Shown: positions 7,781 through 12,613 of the stretch, one piece after another
Layout: each line of letters begins with the position of its first letter
How positions within the stretch are numbered: position 1 is the stretch's first letter
From: an uncultured Oscillospiraceae bacterium
GTDB taxonomy: Bacteria; Bacillota; Clostridia; Oscillospirales; Oscillospiraceae
Assembly (NCBI GenBank): GCA_934565425.1
Contig: CAKTHW010000040.1
Location: 1-12,613, forward strand
Length of the DNA stretch: 12,613 nt
Direction of reading: 5' to 3'
Program-made: the position numbers and the translations under genes
The notes under the pieces: generated by a model
Told to the model about the DNA's origin: nothing
Database searches by the model: none
What the model saw: the letters and a program-made list of their open reading frames with translations, nothing else

Positions 7781-8038
7781 AATAATCCAACATTATCCGC
7801 GGTACCACCTTGCTTCACAGGTTTCATGACCCTGTGCCCTCAGCAGGATACGAACATATCCCCGGCAAATCACGTCTGCCTCCAACGTCGCAGCATACTC
7901 CGGCCCGCAAAAGCCGTTTTCCCTGCGCCCTCCGCGGTCCATTTGACAAGTCGTGTCTCACCTGGTTCTCAGCCTCCCAAGCTCTCTGTAAAGGCGTCCT
8001 TGCCGTTATCTCCGCTTCAACGGTTTGAAGTATTGAAT
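7740..8038 (-). promoter_or_regulatory. T-box riboswitch sensing tRNA-Trp, controlling trpEGDCFBA
   Basis: The minus-strand leader carries the T-box sequence AAGGTGGTACCGCGG (7811-7797). Antiterminator: CAAGG (7812-7808) pairs with CCTTG (7777-7773), and CGGATAAT (7799-7792) with ATTATTCG (7786-7779), leaving the TGGTACC-type bulge to bind the tRNA acceptor end. Upstream, Stem I landmarks AGAGAG and GGCTGAGA (about 7986-7967) precede the specifier TGG at 7941-7939 in the context AAATGGACC, with the usual purine after the codon. UGG is read by the CCA anticodon of tRNA-Trp and fits the downstream genes. In this family uncharged tRNA stabilises the antiterminator and permits transcription, so the operon should switch on when charged tRNA-Trp is scarce. 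Stem I was not folded in detail, and the 5' boundary is estimated from the promoter. Confidence 0.93.
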
Positions 8039-8045
8039 TGCCCAA

Positions 8046-8074
8046 AGTATACCACACCCCTCCCCCGCTGTCAA
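8046..8074 (-). promoter_or_regulatory. Sigma-A promoter of the trp operon
   Basis: TTGACA (8074-8069), exactly 17 bp, and TATACT (8051-8046) on the minus strand form a near-consensus promoter, with predicted start near 8040-8036 just upstream of the T-box. The spacer is unusually G-rich. The box pair and spacing are identical to those of the leftward promoter at 5-33. No operator symmetry is seen here. Confidence 0.85.
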
Positions 8075-8110
8075 CCGGCCAGACCCCCAACCCGGCCAAC
8101 ATTTTTCACC

Positions 8111-8165
8111 AAAAAATCACGCCCCGTCCGCCCCCATTTTTAGGGATTCGGACAGGGCGTTTTTG
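8111..8165 (-). terminator. Terminator of the carboxypeptidase gene
   Basis: On the minus strand ACGCCCTGTCCG (8160-8149) pairs with CGGACGGGGCGT (8130-8119), one U-G pair, across an 18-nt loop, followed by GATTTTTT. It stands between the carboxypeptidase gene and the trp promoter and would shield the trp leader from read-through. The plus strand also shows a T run after the hairpin (with one C-A mismatch), but no plus-strand gene precedes it. Confidence 0.75.
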
Positions 8166-8175
8166 CCTCGCAGCG

Positions 8176-8322
8176 TTCCGGCAGGATGCCGGAATAAATT
8201 GCAATTTATTTTTTCCGGCGGCGTGTACGTCGGAAATAATACTTCTCAGACGGGTAAGTGTGCGAGCGCAGCGAGTGCATGCACCCGGCTGCAACCTCGA
8301 CAAAATGCCTGCATTTTGTCGA
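8176..8322. repeat. Cluster of intergenic palindromes
   Basis: This gene-free stretch holds TTCCGGCA-GGA-TGCCGGAA (8176-8194), the perfect 18-bp palindrome AATAAATTGCAATTTATT (8193-8210) with flanking CCGG on both sides (8189-8192 and 8215-8218), GTGCATGCAC (8275-8284), and TCGACAAAATGC-CT-GCATTTTGTCGA (8297-8322) right after the carboxypeptidase stop. None of the hairpins has a T run, so they are not ordinary terminators. They may be a REP- or MITE-like element or RNA 3'-end structures; copy number cannot be judged from one window. Confidence 0.6.
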
Positions 8323-8324
8323 AA

Positions 8325-9167
8325 TTATTCGTGTTCGGTTTGGTTCAGGTATTCCTCAAGACAAATGCCTCTATCGTGGATCTCTGCCGCCACCTTCTTC
8401 CCCACATACCGATAATGCCACGGCTCATTGGCCACCCCCGTGATGTCCGTCTTGGACTCGGGGAAGCGGCGAATAAAACCGTACTCGTGGGCGTGCTTGT
8501 CCAGCCAGTCGTAGACCTCGTATCCGGCGGAGTTGACCCCATCGGCGTTGATGTCCACCGCCAGCCCAAGCTGATGCTCGCTGGTGCCCGGGATGGCCAC
8601 CCACTTCTCCGCCTCCGTCTTGGCCTTTTCCGCGCTGTAGCCGTTGGCCTTGTACTCGGCGATCTTCTCGTCCATGATGCTCTGCTGCTTCTCCGCCGTC
8701 CGGTACGCCGACGCCACGATGGGATAGACCCCATCGGCACGAGCCCGGTCGAACATCTTTTGCAGGTACGGGTAGATGCGCTCATCCACCTCCTTGCCGT
8801 TGGAGAGGGTCATCAGCTGGGGCTGGTAGCCCTCGGGCAGGGGGTGCCAGCGGTTGACCAGGATGAGGTTCCAGGGGGTGTCCGGCTCCTGGGTAGGCTC
8901 CTCGGTGGTCTGGCTGGTAGACGCGTCCGGCTGGGTCGGCTGGGCAGCCGGGGTGGACGTGTCCGGTTCCGCGCTGGTGATGCTGCTGGACGGGGTGGGG
9001 TCGGACGTCTGCCCTGGGAAGGGCAGCATACCGGTCTGCCACAACGCCAGCAGGGCGATGGCCAGCACACAGCACACCGCGAACGTCCACCGGATACCCC
9101 TCCGGCTGGGCTGCTGCTCTTTCTTCACCCGCTTGCCGCCCTTGGCGTCTCTTTGGGATCGACTCAT
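8325..9167 (-). CDS. Membrane-anchored D-Ala-D-Ala carboxypeptidase (M15B, VanY-type)
   Basis: This 280-aa protein has a basic N-terminus (1-26), one membrane segment (about 27-46, WTFAVCCVLAIALLALW), a Pro/Ser/Thr/Gln-rich linker (about 50-97) and an extracellular M15B zinc peptidase domain (about 98-275). The SxHxxGxxxD motif in GTSEHQLGLAVD gives zinc ligands His198 and Asp205; His251 in NEPWHYRYVG is the third, with Glu248 as catalytic base; Arg156 lies in SAYRT. The family trims the terminal D-Ala from peptidoglycan stem peptides. No vanR/S/H/A/X genes are nearby, so a housekeeping wall-editing role is likelier than glycopeptide resistance. Start: ATG at 9167, 10 nt from AAGGAGG (9178-9184); a TTG at 9173 is only 4 nt away and less likely. 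It has its own promoter and terminator. Confidence 0.92.
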   Translation of the reverse strand: MSRSQRDAKGGKRVKKEQQPSRRGIRWTFAVCCVLAIALLALWQTGMLPFPGQTSDPTPSSSITSAEPDTSTPAAQPTQPDASTSQTTEEPTQEPDTPWNLILVNRWHPLPEGYQPQLMTLSNGKEVDERIYPYLQKMFDRARADGVYPIVASAYRTAEKQQSIMDEKIAEYKANGYSAEKAKTEAEKWVAIPGTSEHQLGLAVDINADGVNSAGYEVYDWLDKHAHEYGFIRRFPESKTDITGVANEPWHYRYVGKKVAAEIHDRGICLEEYLNQTEHE

Positions 9168-9187
9168 GGTCAAGTTTCCTCCTTGTA

Positions 9188-9211
9188 CGACAGGATGTCA
9201 GCCCCCTGTCG
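9188..9211 (-). promoter_or_regulatory. Leader hairpin next to the carboxypeptidase ribosome binding site
   Basis: CGACAGG and CCTGTCG form a 7-bp stem with a 10-nt loop, ending 3 nt upstream of the AAGGAGG at 9184-9178. It has no T run. It may stabilise the mRNA 5' end or be incidental. Confidence 0.3.
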
Positions 9212-9233
9212 GTCTTTCTCTGTGTTTGCCTCT

Positions 9234-9263
9234 ATTCTAGCAGAAAAAACCGAACTTTTTCAA
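9234..9263 (-). promoter_or_regulatory. Promoter of the carboxypeptidase gene
   Basis: TTGAAA (9263-9258), 18 bp, and TAGAAT (9239-9234) on the minus strand, in the gap between the MBL-fold gene and the carboxypeptidase. Each box matches consensus at 5/6. No clear terminator follows the MBL-fold gene, so read-through into the carboxypeptidase is also possible. Confidence 0.6.
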
Positions 9264-9289
9264 GCGTTTTCCTTTAAGATTTCCGAAAA

Positions 9290-10168
9290 TCACGCCCGCT
9301 CCCACAGCAGCCGGTTCTGGTCAAACCCGTAGCGCACCTGCCCGCCGTCCACCAGCCAGGCCAGGTAGGAACGCACCGTGCTGCCCACCAGCACGTACTG
9401 CTCCAGGTTCAGCTCCAGTCCGTACCCGGTGAACAGCTCCTGCAAAATCGTCTCGAACTGCACCGGTTCCCGGCACAGCGCCAAAATGTCCTCCGCCACC
9501 TGATGCACCTGGTCGATGTTGTACTGAGCCAGGGGCGCGATGTCCTCGGTGGCGTCGGCGTGGGCGGGGACGAAGGTGCGAGCGGTCATGGTCTTCACCT
9601 GCTCCAGGGTGTCCAGGTAGGCGGCCACGTCGTAGAGGACGCCGATGCGATACTTCTCCAACGTCTCCTTGCTGGACAGGCAGTCCGCCAGGTACACCAC
9701 ATCCTCCTGGGTGCGGAATCCCACCATGTCGAAGAAGTGCCCGGGCAGGGGGATGCTCTCCCACCCCTCCGGCAGGCATTCCGGCGTGAGATACTGGGCG
9801 TCGCTGGGCTGAGCCATCAAAAACTTGTGCCGCAGGGCCTTGGGCGGGAAGCCGCCGTACAGGTAGGACGGCTCCAGGACGGGGTGACGGGTGAAGGCGC
9901 AGTCCATGCCGGGGGCGTAGATGGCGCAGCCGGTCTGGCGCTGGAGGTACTGGTTTCCGCCGATGTGGTCGGCGTTGGAATGGGTGTTGTAGATGGCGCG
10001 GAGCTTCCAGCCGTTGCCGTCCAGCACCTTGCGCACCCGTCGCCCGGCGTCCTTGTCATTGCCGCTGTCGATCAGGCATACTTCCCCCTGACCCAGCTCC
10101 ACCAGACCGATCTTGGCGGGGCTTTGGATGTAATAGCAGTGTGGGGTGACTGGGATCAATTCGTACAT
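9290..10168 (-). CDS. MBL-fold metallo-hydrolase with variant metal motif
   Basis: This 292-aa protein has a metallo-beta-lactamase fold (about 1-210) and a C-terminal helical, winged-helix-like part (about 215-290). The signature usually HxHxDH reads NTHSNADHIGG: His63, Asn65, Asp67, His68, so the second histidine is replaced by Asn. Other metal-site residues appear present: His144 in PLPGHFFD, Asp162 in VYLADC, His203 in FVPAHAD. No signal peptide, so cytoplasmic. The family covers thioesterases, glyoxalase II-like enzymes, lactonases and others; the substrate cannot be told from sequence. Start: ATG at 10168 with AAAGGAG 7 nt upstream (10176-10182); a TTG further upstream lies at the ribosome binding site and is rejected. 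Divergent from the deformylase-like gene. Confidence 0.85.
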   Translation of the reverse strand: MYELIPVTPHCYYIQSPAKIGLVELGQGEVCLIDSGNDKDAGRRVRKVLDGNGWKLRAIYNTHSNADHIGGNQYLQRQTGCAIYAPGMDCAFTRHPVLEPSYLYGGFPPKALRHKFLMAQPSDAQYLTPECLPEGWESIPLPGHFFDMVGFRTQEDVVYLADCLSSKETLEKYRIGVLYDVAAYLDTLEQVKTMTARTFVPAHADATEDIAPLAQYNIDQVHQVAEDILALCREPVQFETILQELFTGYGLELNLEQYVLVGSTVRSYLAWLVDGGQVRYGFDQNRLLWERA

Positions 10169-10197
10169 AAAACCACTCCTTTGGCGCAATTTTCTTC

Positions 10198-10206
10198 ATT
10201 ATACCA
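10198..10206 (-). promoter_or_regulatory. Extended -10 promoter of the MBL-fold gene
   Basis: TGGTATAAT on the minus strand is a perfect -10 with a TGn extension. The best -35 is GAGACA at 10227-10222, 18 bp upstream and only 4/6. The short distance to the start codon gives a leader of about 25 nt. Confidence 0.6.
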
Positions 10207-10285
10207 TATTCTGCACCCCCTTGTCTCCCCCTCTTCCCATCCGGAAATATTTCTCGCCGCCCCACTACAAAATTCCATCCGACTG

Positions 10286-10294
10286 TGCTAAAAT
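10286..10294 (+). promoter_or_regulatory. Extended -10 promoter of the deformylase-like gene
   Basis: TGCTAAAAT is a 5/6 -10 box with a TGn extension. The -35 region (TACAAA at 10266-10271, 17 bp away) is weak. It would drive the three plus-strand genes that follow and is divergent from the MBL-fold promoter. Confidence 0.5.
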
Positions 10295-10326
10295 AAGGGC
10301 AGAACATTACAACGGAGGTAATTCCC

Positions 10327-10746
10327 ATGGTAAAACCCATCGTCAAGGACATCTTCACCCTCGTGCAGCCCTGTGAGCCTGCCACCCCCATGGACGTCAA
10401 CGGCGCCGCAAAGGACCTGCTGGACACCTTCCTGGACAACGGCAAGGTCACCGGCATGGCCGCCAACATGATCGGCTACACCAAGCGCATCATCGTCATC
10501 AAAGATATCGACAACGATGGCGCCGTCAAGCTCATGTTCAACCCGGAAGTCATCGAGAAGAACGACCTGTATCCCGCCGAAGAATACTGCATCTGCCTGG
10601 AACGCCGTCACACCGCCAAGCGCTATGAGACCATCGTGGTCAAGTATCAGGACGAGCACTTCCACGAACAGACCGCTTCCTTCAGCGGCTTCCTGGCCCG
10701 CATCGTCCAGCACCAGATCGACCACTGCAACAGCCTGGTCATCTGA
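10327..10746 (+). CDS. Peptide deformylase-like protein lacking the catalytic Glu
   Basis: This 139-aa protein matches the short Firmicutes branch of peptide deformylases, metalloenzymes that remove the N-formyl group from nascent proteins. Family motif 1 (GxGLAAxQ) is VTGMAANM at 41-48, with Met in place of Gln. Motif 2 (EGCLS) is EYCIC at 86-90, keeping the metal ligand Cys88. Motif 3 (QHExDH) is QHQIDH at 128-133, keeping ligands His129 and His133 but carrying Gln130 where the catalytic Glu should be. Known deformylases need that Glu, so this copy may be inactive, slow or repurposed; a housekeeping def may exist elsewhere. Start: ATG with GGAGG (10314-10318) 8 nt upstream. The flavodoxin-ferredoxin gene begins 1 nt after its stop. 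Confidence 0.85.
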   Translation: MVKPIVKDIFTLVQPCEPATPMDVNGAAKDLLDTFLDNGKVTGMAANMIGYTKRIIVIKDIDNDGAVKLMFNPEVIEKNDLYPAEEYCICLERRHTAKRYETIVVKYQDEHFHEQTASFSGFLARIVQHQIDHCNSLVI

Positions 10747-10747
10747 T

Positions 10748-11503
10748 ATGGTCGTCTACTTTTCCGGCACCGGGAACAGCCGCTACGCGGCCAGCATGCT
10801 CGCCGACCGCACCGGCGACACCCTGACGGACGCCGGGAGGGACATCCAGACCGGACACCCAGCGCAGCTGGACGCCCAGCGGCCCTGGGTGTTCGTTTCG
10901 CCCACCTACGCCTGGCGCATCCCTCACATCTTTGCCGACTACCTCCGCCAAGGCCAGTTCACCGGCAGCCGTGACGCCTATTTCGTCATGACCTGCGGCG
11001 AGGACATCGGCGGCGCGGAAGCGCACCTGCGGAAGCTCTGTGCCGAGAAGGGTTGGAACTTCCGAGGCGTCCTGGAGGTGGTCATGCCCGAAAATTACCT
11101 GGCCATGTTCCCCGTCCCCGACGACGCCGCCTGTGTGCCCATCATGGACAGTGCCCGGAAAACCCTGGAGACCGGCATCGCCGCCATCCAGCAGGGCGTC
11201 CCCTTTGCACCCCGGAAAAAACGGTTTCTGGACGGCCTGAAATCCGGCCTGGTGAACCGCCTCTTCTACCGCTTCATCGTCCACGCCAAGCCCTTCCACA
11301 TCACGCGAAGCTGCGCCAGCTGTGGACGGTGCGCCCAGGTGTGCCCGCTGAACAACATCCAGATGGTGGACGGCCTGCCCCAGTGGGGGGACCGCTGCAC
11401 CCACTGTATGCGCTGCATCACCCTCTGCCCCATGAAGGCCATCGAGTACGGCAAGAAGAGCGTGGGCAAGCCTCGGTATCGCTGTCCGGAGTACAAGGGG
11501 TAA
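10748..11503 (+). CDS. Flavodoxin-like plus 2x[4Fe-4S] ferredoxin protein (EFR1 type)
   Basis: This 251-aa protein joins an N-terminal flavodoxin-like domain (about 1-150) to a C-terminal bacterial ferredoxin domain (about 185-235). The FMN phosphate loop is FSGTGNSR at 5-12, with SPTYAWRIP (51-59) and the MTCGEDIGG loop (81-89) shaping the flavin site. Two CxxCxxCxxxCP motifs, Cys189/192/195/199 and Cys217/220/223/227, bind two [4Fe-4S] clusters. It matches what databases call EFR1 family ferrodoxin and probably moves electrons between FMN and Fe-S clusters in the cytoplasm; partners are unknown. The ATG at 10748 follows the preceding stop by 1 nt and has no good ribosome binding site, so translation is probably coupled to the deformylase-like gene. 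Longer in-frame starts lie inside that gene and are rejected. Confidence 0.9.
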   Translation: MVVYFSGTGNSRYAASMLADRTGDTLTDAGRDIQTGHPAQLDAQRPWVFVSPTYAWRIPHIFADYLRQGQFTGSRDAYFVMTCGEDIGGAEAHLRKLCAEKGWNFRGVLEVVMPENYLAMFPVPDDAACVPIMDSARKTLETGIAAIQQGVPFAPRKKRFLDGLKSGLVNRLFYRFIVHAKPFHITRSCASCGRCAQVCPLNNIQMVDGLPQWGDRCTHCMRCITLCPMKAIEYGKKSVGKPRYRCPEYKG

Positions 11504-11534
11504 GCGTTTTATTTCATAAAGAAGGTGTTGGCAA

Positions 11535-12395
11535 ATGTGGATCGCATATGCCTTCGGCTCCGCCCTCTTCGCAGGGCTGACCTCCATCCTAGCCAAATGC
11601 GGCATCAAAAAGACCGACTCCAACGTAGCCACGGCCCTGCGCACCATCGTGGTGCTAGTGTTCTCCTGGCTCATGGTGCTGGTCACCGGCGCGGACCACG
11701 ACTTCGCCGCCGTCAGCGGCAAGACCTGGTGCTTCCTCATCCTCTCCGGCCTGGCCACCGGCGCTTCCTGGCTGTGTTACTTCAAAGCCCTCCAGCTGGG
11801 CGAGGTGAACAAGGTGGTGCCCATCGACAAATCCAGCACCATCCTGACCATCCTCCTGGCCCTCATCTTCTTTCAAGAGGGCATCAGCCTGACCAAAGGC
11901 ATCGCCATCGTGGCCATCGCCATCGGCACCTACCTGATGATCCAGAAGAAGGAGGACACCGGCGAGGGGCCCAAGAGCCGCGCGTGGCTGATCTACGCCG
12001 TCCTCTCCGCCGTCTTCGCCAGCCTCACCTCCATCCTGGGCAAGGTGGGCATCGACGGCATCGACTCCAACTTCGGCACCGCCATCCGCACCGGCGTGGT
12101 GCTGGTGATGGCCTGGGTGGTGGTGTTCGTCACCGGCAAACAGGGCACGGTGCGCGACATCCCCAAGGGCGAGCTGGGGTTCCTGGCGCTGTCCGGCATC
12201 GCCACCGGCGCGTCCTGGCTGTGCTACTACAAAGCCCTGAAGGACGGCCTCGCCAGCGTGGTCGTTCCCATCGACAAGCTGAGCATCCTGGTCACCATCG
12301 TCTTCTCCTACGTGGTCTTCCACGAGAAGCTCACCCGGAAAGCACTGGTCGGCCTGCTCCTCATCGTGGGCGGCACGCTGTTGATGCTGGTCTGA
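11535..12395 (+). CDS. EamA/DMT-family membrane transporter
   Basis: This 286-aa integral membrane protein has about ten hydrophobic segments arranged as two EamA repeats (about 1-137 and 150-286), as in the drug/metabolite transporter superfamily. The halves are strikingly alike: TSILAKCGI (16-24) against TSILGKVGI (165-173), and GLATGASWLCYFKAL (72-86) against GIATGASWLCYYKAL (221-235), each followed by VVPIDK. Family members export or import small metabolites such as amino acids; the substrate is not predictable here. Start: ATG at 11535 with GAAGG (11521-11525) 9 nt upstream, 31 nt after the flavodoxin-ferredoxin gene, so probably co-transcribed. A UUCG-loop terminator follows. No defect seen. 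Confidence 0.93.
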   Translation: MWIAYAFGSALFAGLTSILAKCGIKKTDSNVATALRTIVVLVFSWLMVLVTGADHDFAAVSGKTWCFLILSGLATGASWLCYFKALQLGEVNKVVPIDKSSTILTILLALIFFQEGISLTKGIAIVAIAIGTYLMIQKKEDTGEGPKSRAWLIYAVLSAVFASLTSILGKVGIDGIDSNFGTAIRTGVVLVMAWVVVFVTGKQGTVRDIPKGELGFLALSGIATGASWLCYYKALKDGLASVVVPIDKLSILVTIVFSYVVFHEKLTRKALVGLLLIVGGTLLMLV

Positions 12396-12404
12396 ATCCG
12401 ACAT

Positions 12405-12441
12405 AAAAAGAGGTCAGAACTTCGGTTCTGACCTCTTTTTT
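12405..12441 (+). terminator. Terminator with UUCG tetraloop after the transporter
   Basis: AAAAAGAGGTCAGAAC (12405-12420) pairs perfectly with GTTCTGACCTCTTTTT (12425-12440) around TTCG, with a T run at the 3' end. It is 9 nt after the transporter stop. A run of A on the other side means it could also work leftward. Confidence 0.95.
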
Positions 12442-12476
12442 GCTATTATCATAACGGAACGCTCCACCTTCGAACG

Positions 12477-12497
12477 CCTCCCCTGTGTAAGGGGAGG
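12477..12497. repeat. Short palindromic repeat, possibly a truncated intergenic element
   Basis: CCTCCCC (12477-12483) and GGGGAGG (12491-12497) form a 7-bp hairpin with loop TGTGTAA. From memory, similar CCTCCCC-TTGTAA-GGGGAGGTG hairpins recur between genes in Oscillospiraceae; copy number cannot be checked here. The sequence beyond 12500 changes character toward the putative insertion element. Confidence 0.45.
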
Positions 12498-12536
12498 TGA
12501 CAGATTACAATCCGAAGTGCAACAGCAGAAAAAAAG

Positions 12537-12609
12537 AGGACAATACGCAACCCAAGGTGTACAATGAAGTTACCACACAAACATGAACACGAGGTGAGCG
12601 TATTGTCCT
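12537..12609. repeat. 12-bp inverted repeat around the start of the edge ORF
   Basis: AGGACAATACGC (12537-12548) and its exact reverse complement GCGTATTGTCCT (12598-12609) flank the ribosome binding site and start codon of the open frame at 12564. In an mRNA the two could pair and enclose the start in a 49-nt loop. Confidence 0.7.
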
Positions 12610-12613
12610 ACAC
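12564..12613 (+). CDS. Start of an edge ORF, possibly an IS30-family transposase (partial)
   Basis: An ATG at 12564, with AAGGTG (12554-12559) 4 nt upstream, opens a frame that runs off the window after 16 codons. The visible peptide is MKLPHKHEHEVSVLSY. The His/Glu-rich start recalls N-termini of some IS30-type transposases from Clostridia, and the nearby AAGTGCAAC (12515-12523) resembles IS30-type ends, but the DDE domain and IS boundaries are outside the window. This is pattern recall, not proof; an unrelated protein is possible. Confidence 0.4.
   Translation, partial: MKLPHKHEHEVSVLSY

Noticed and set aside
7671..7808. In-frame N-terminal extension of trpE
   Set aside because: It would translate both terminators and part of the antiterminator, and TrpE homologues start near the ATG at 7670, which has AAGGAGG at proper spacing.
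7939..7941. Trp codon as part of a classic leader-peptide attenuator
   Set aside because: No short open frame with tandem Trp codons and its own ribosome binding site is present. The UGG sits in the specifier position of a T-box with complete antiterminator motifs.
8325..9167. Vancomycin resistance locus
   Set aside because: Only a VanY-type carboxypeptidase is present; there is no ligase, dehydrogenase, VanX or two-component system nearby. M15B enzymes are common in susceptible Firmicutes.
10739..11758. Long minus-strand open frame opposite the flavodoxin-ferredoxin gene
   Set aside because: The plus-strand reading has complete Fe-S and flavin motifs; the minus-strand one is an antisense shadow.
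1..12613. CRISPR array, tRNA or rRNA genes
   Set aside because: No regularly spaced repeats, no cloverleaf-like segment and no rRNA signature were seen on either strand.

Overview
The window looks like chromosomal DNA from a GC-rich member of the Clostridia, probably an Oscillospiraceae-type gut anaerobe. The reasons are: a tRNA-Trp-sensing T-box ahead of an unfused seven-gene trp operon, strong AGGAGG ribosome binding sites with sigma-A promoters, GC-rich codon use, a Firmicutes-style MetA, a short Firmicutes-type deformylase-like protein and a flavodoxin/ferredoxin fusion protein. The genus is an inference; no rRNA or tRNA gene is present to confirm it.

Layout. Positions 1-264 hold two divergent promoters, one firing left out of the window and one firing right into metA (265-1221, +), which makes O-acetyl- or O-succinylhomoserine; residue Glu111 argues for the acetyl form. 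A hairpin at 1232-1270 serves as a terminator shared with the convergent trp operon. The trp operon lies on the minus strand from 7670 down to 1269 in the order trpE-G-D-C-F-B-A. Its genes overlap or abut by a few bases, and together they encode the whole chorismate-to-tryptophan pathway. Its leader (8038-7680) has a sigma-A promoter, a T-box with specifier UGG (Trp), an antiterminator, the T-box terminator, and then an unexpected second terminator just before trpE.

Positions 8075-8324 carry a terminator and a cluster of palindromes. Next on the minus strand are a membrane-anchored M15B (VanY-type) D-Ala-D-Ala carboxypeptidase (8325-9167) and an MBL-fold hydrolase (9290-10168) with an altered metal motif. 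From a divergent promoter region, three plus-strand genes follow closely: a peptide deformylase-like protein lacking the catalytic Glu (10327-10746), a flavodoxin plus 2x[4Fe-4S] protein (10748-11503), and an EamA/DMT transporter (11535-12395) ending in a UUCG-loop terminator. The right edge holds a palindromic repeat and the first 16 codons of what may be an IS30-type transposase.

The strongest lead is the trp leader. The 3' arm of the first (T-box) terminator can form a 13-bp helix with the 5' arm and loop of the second terminator. A T-box decision at the first hairpin could therefore be relayed to the second: a two-lock attenuator. This comes from reading complementarity by eye and has not been folded computationally or tested.
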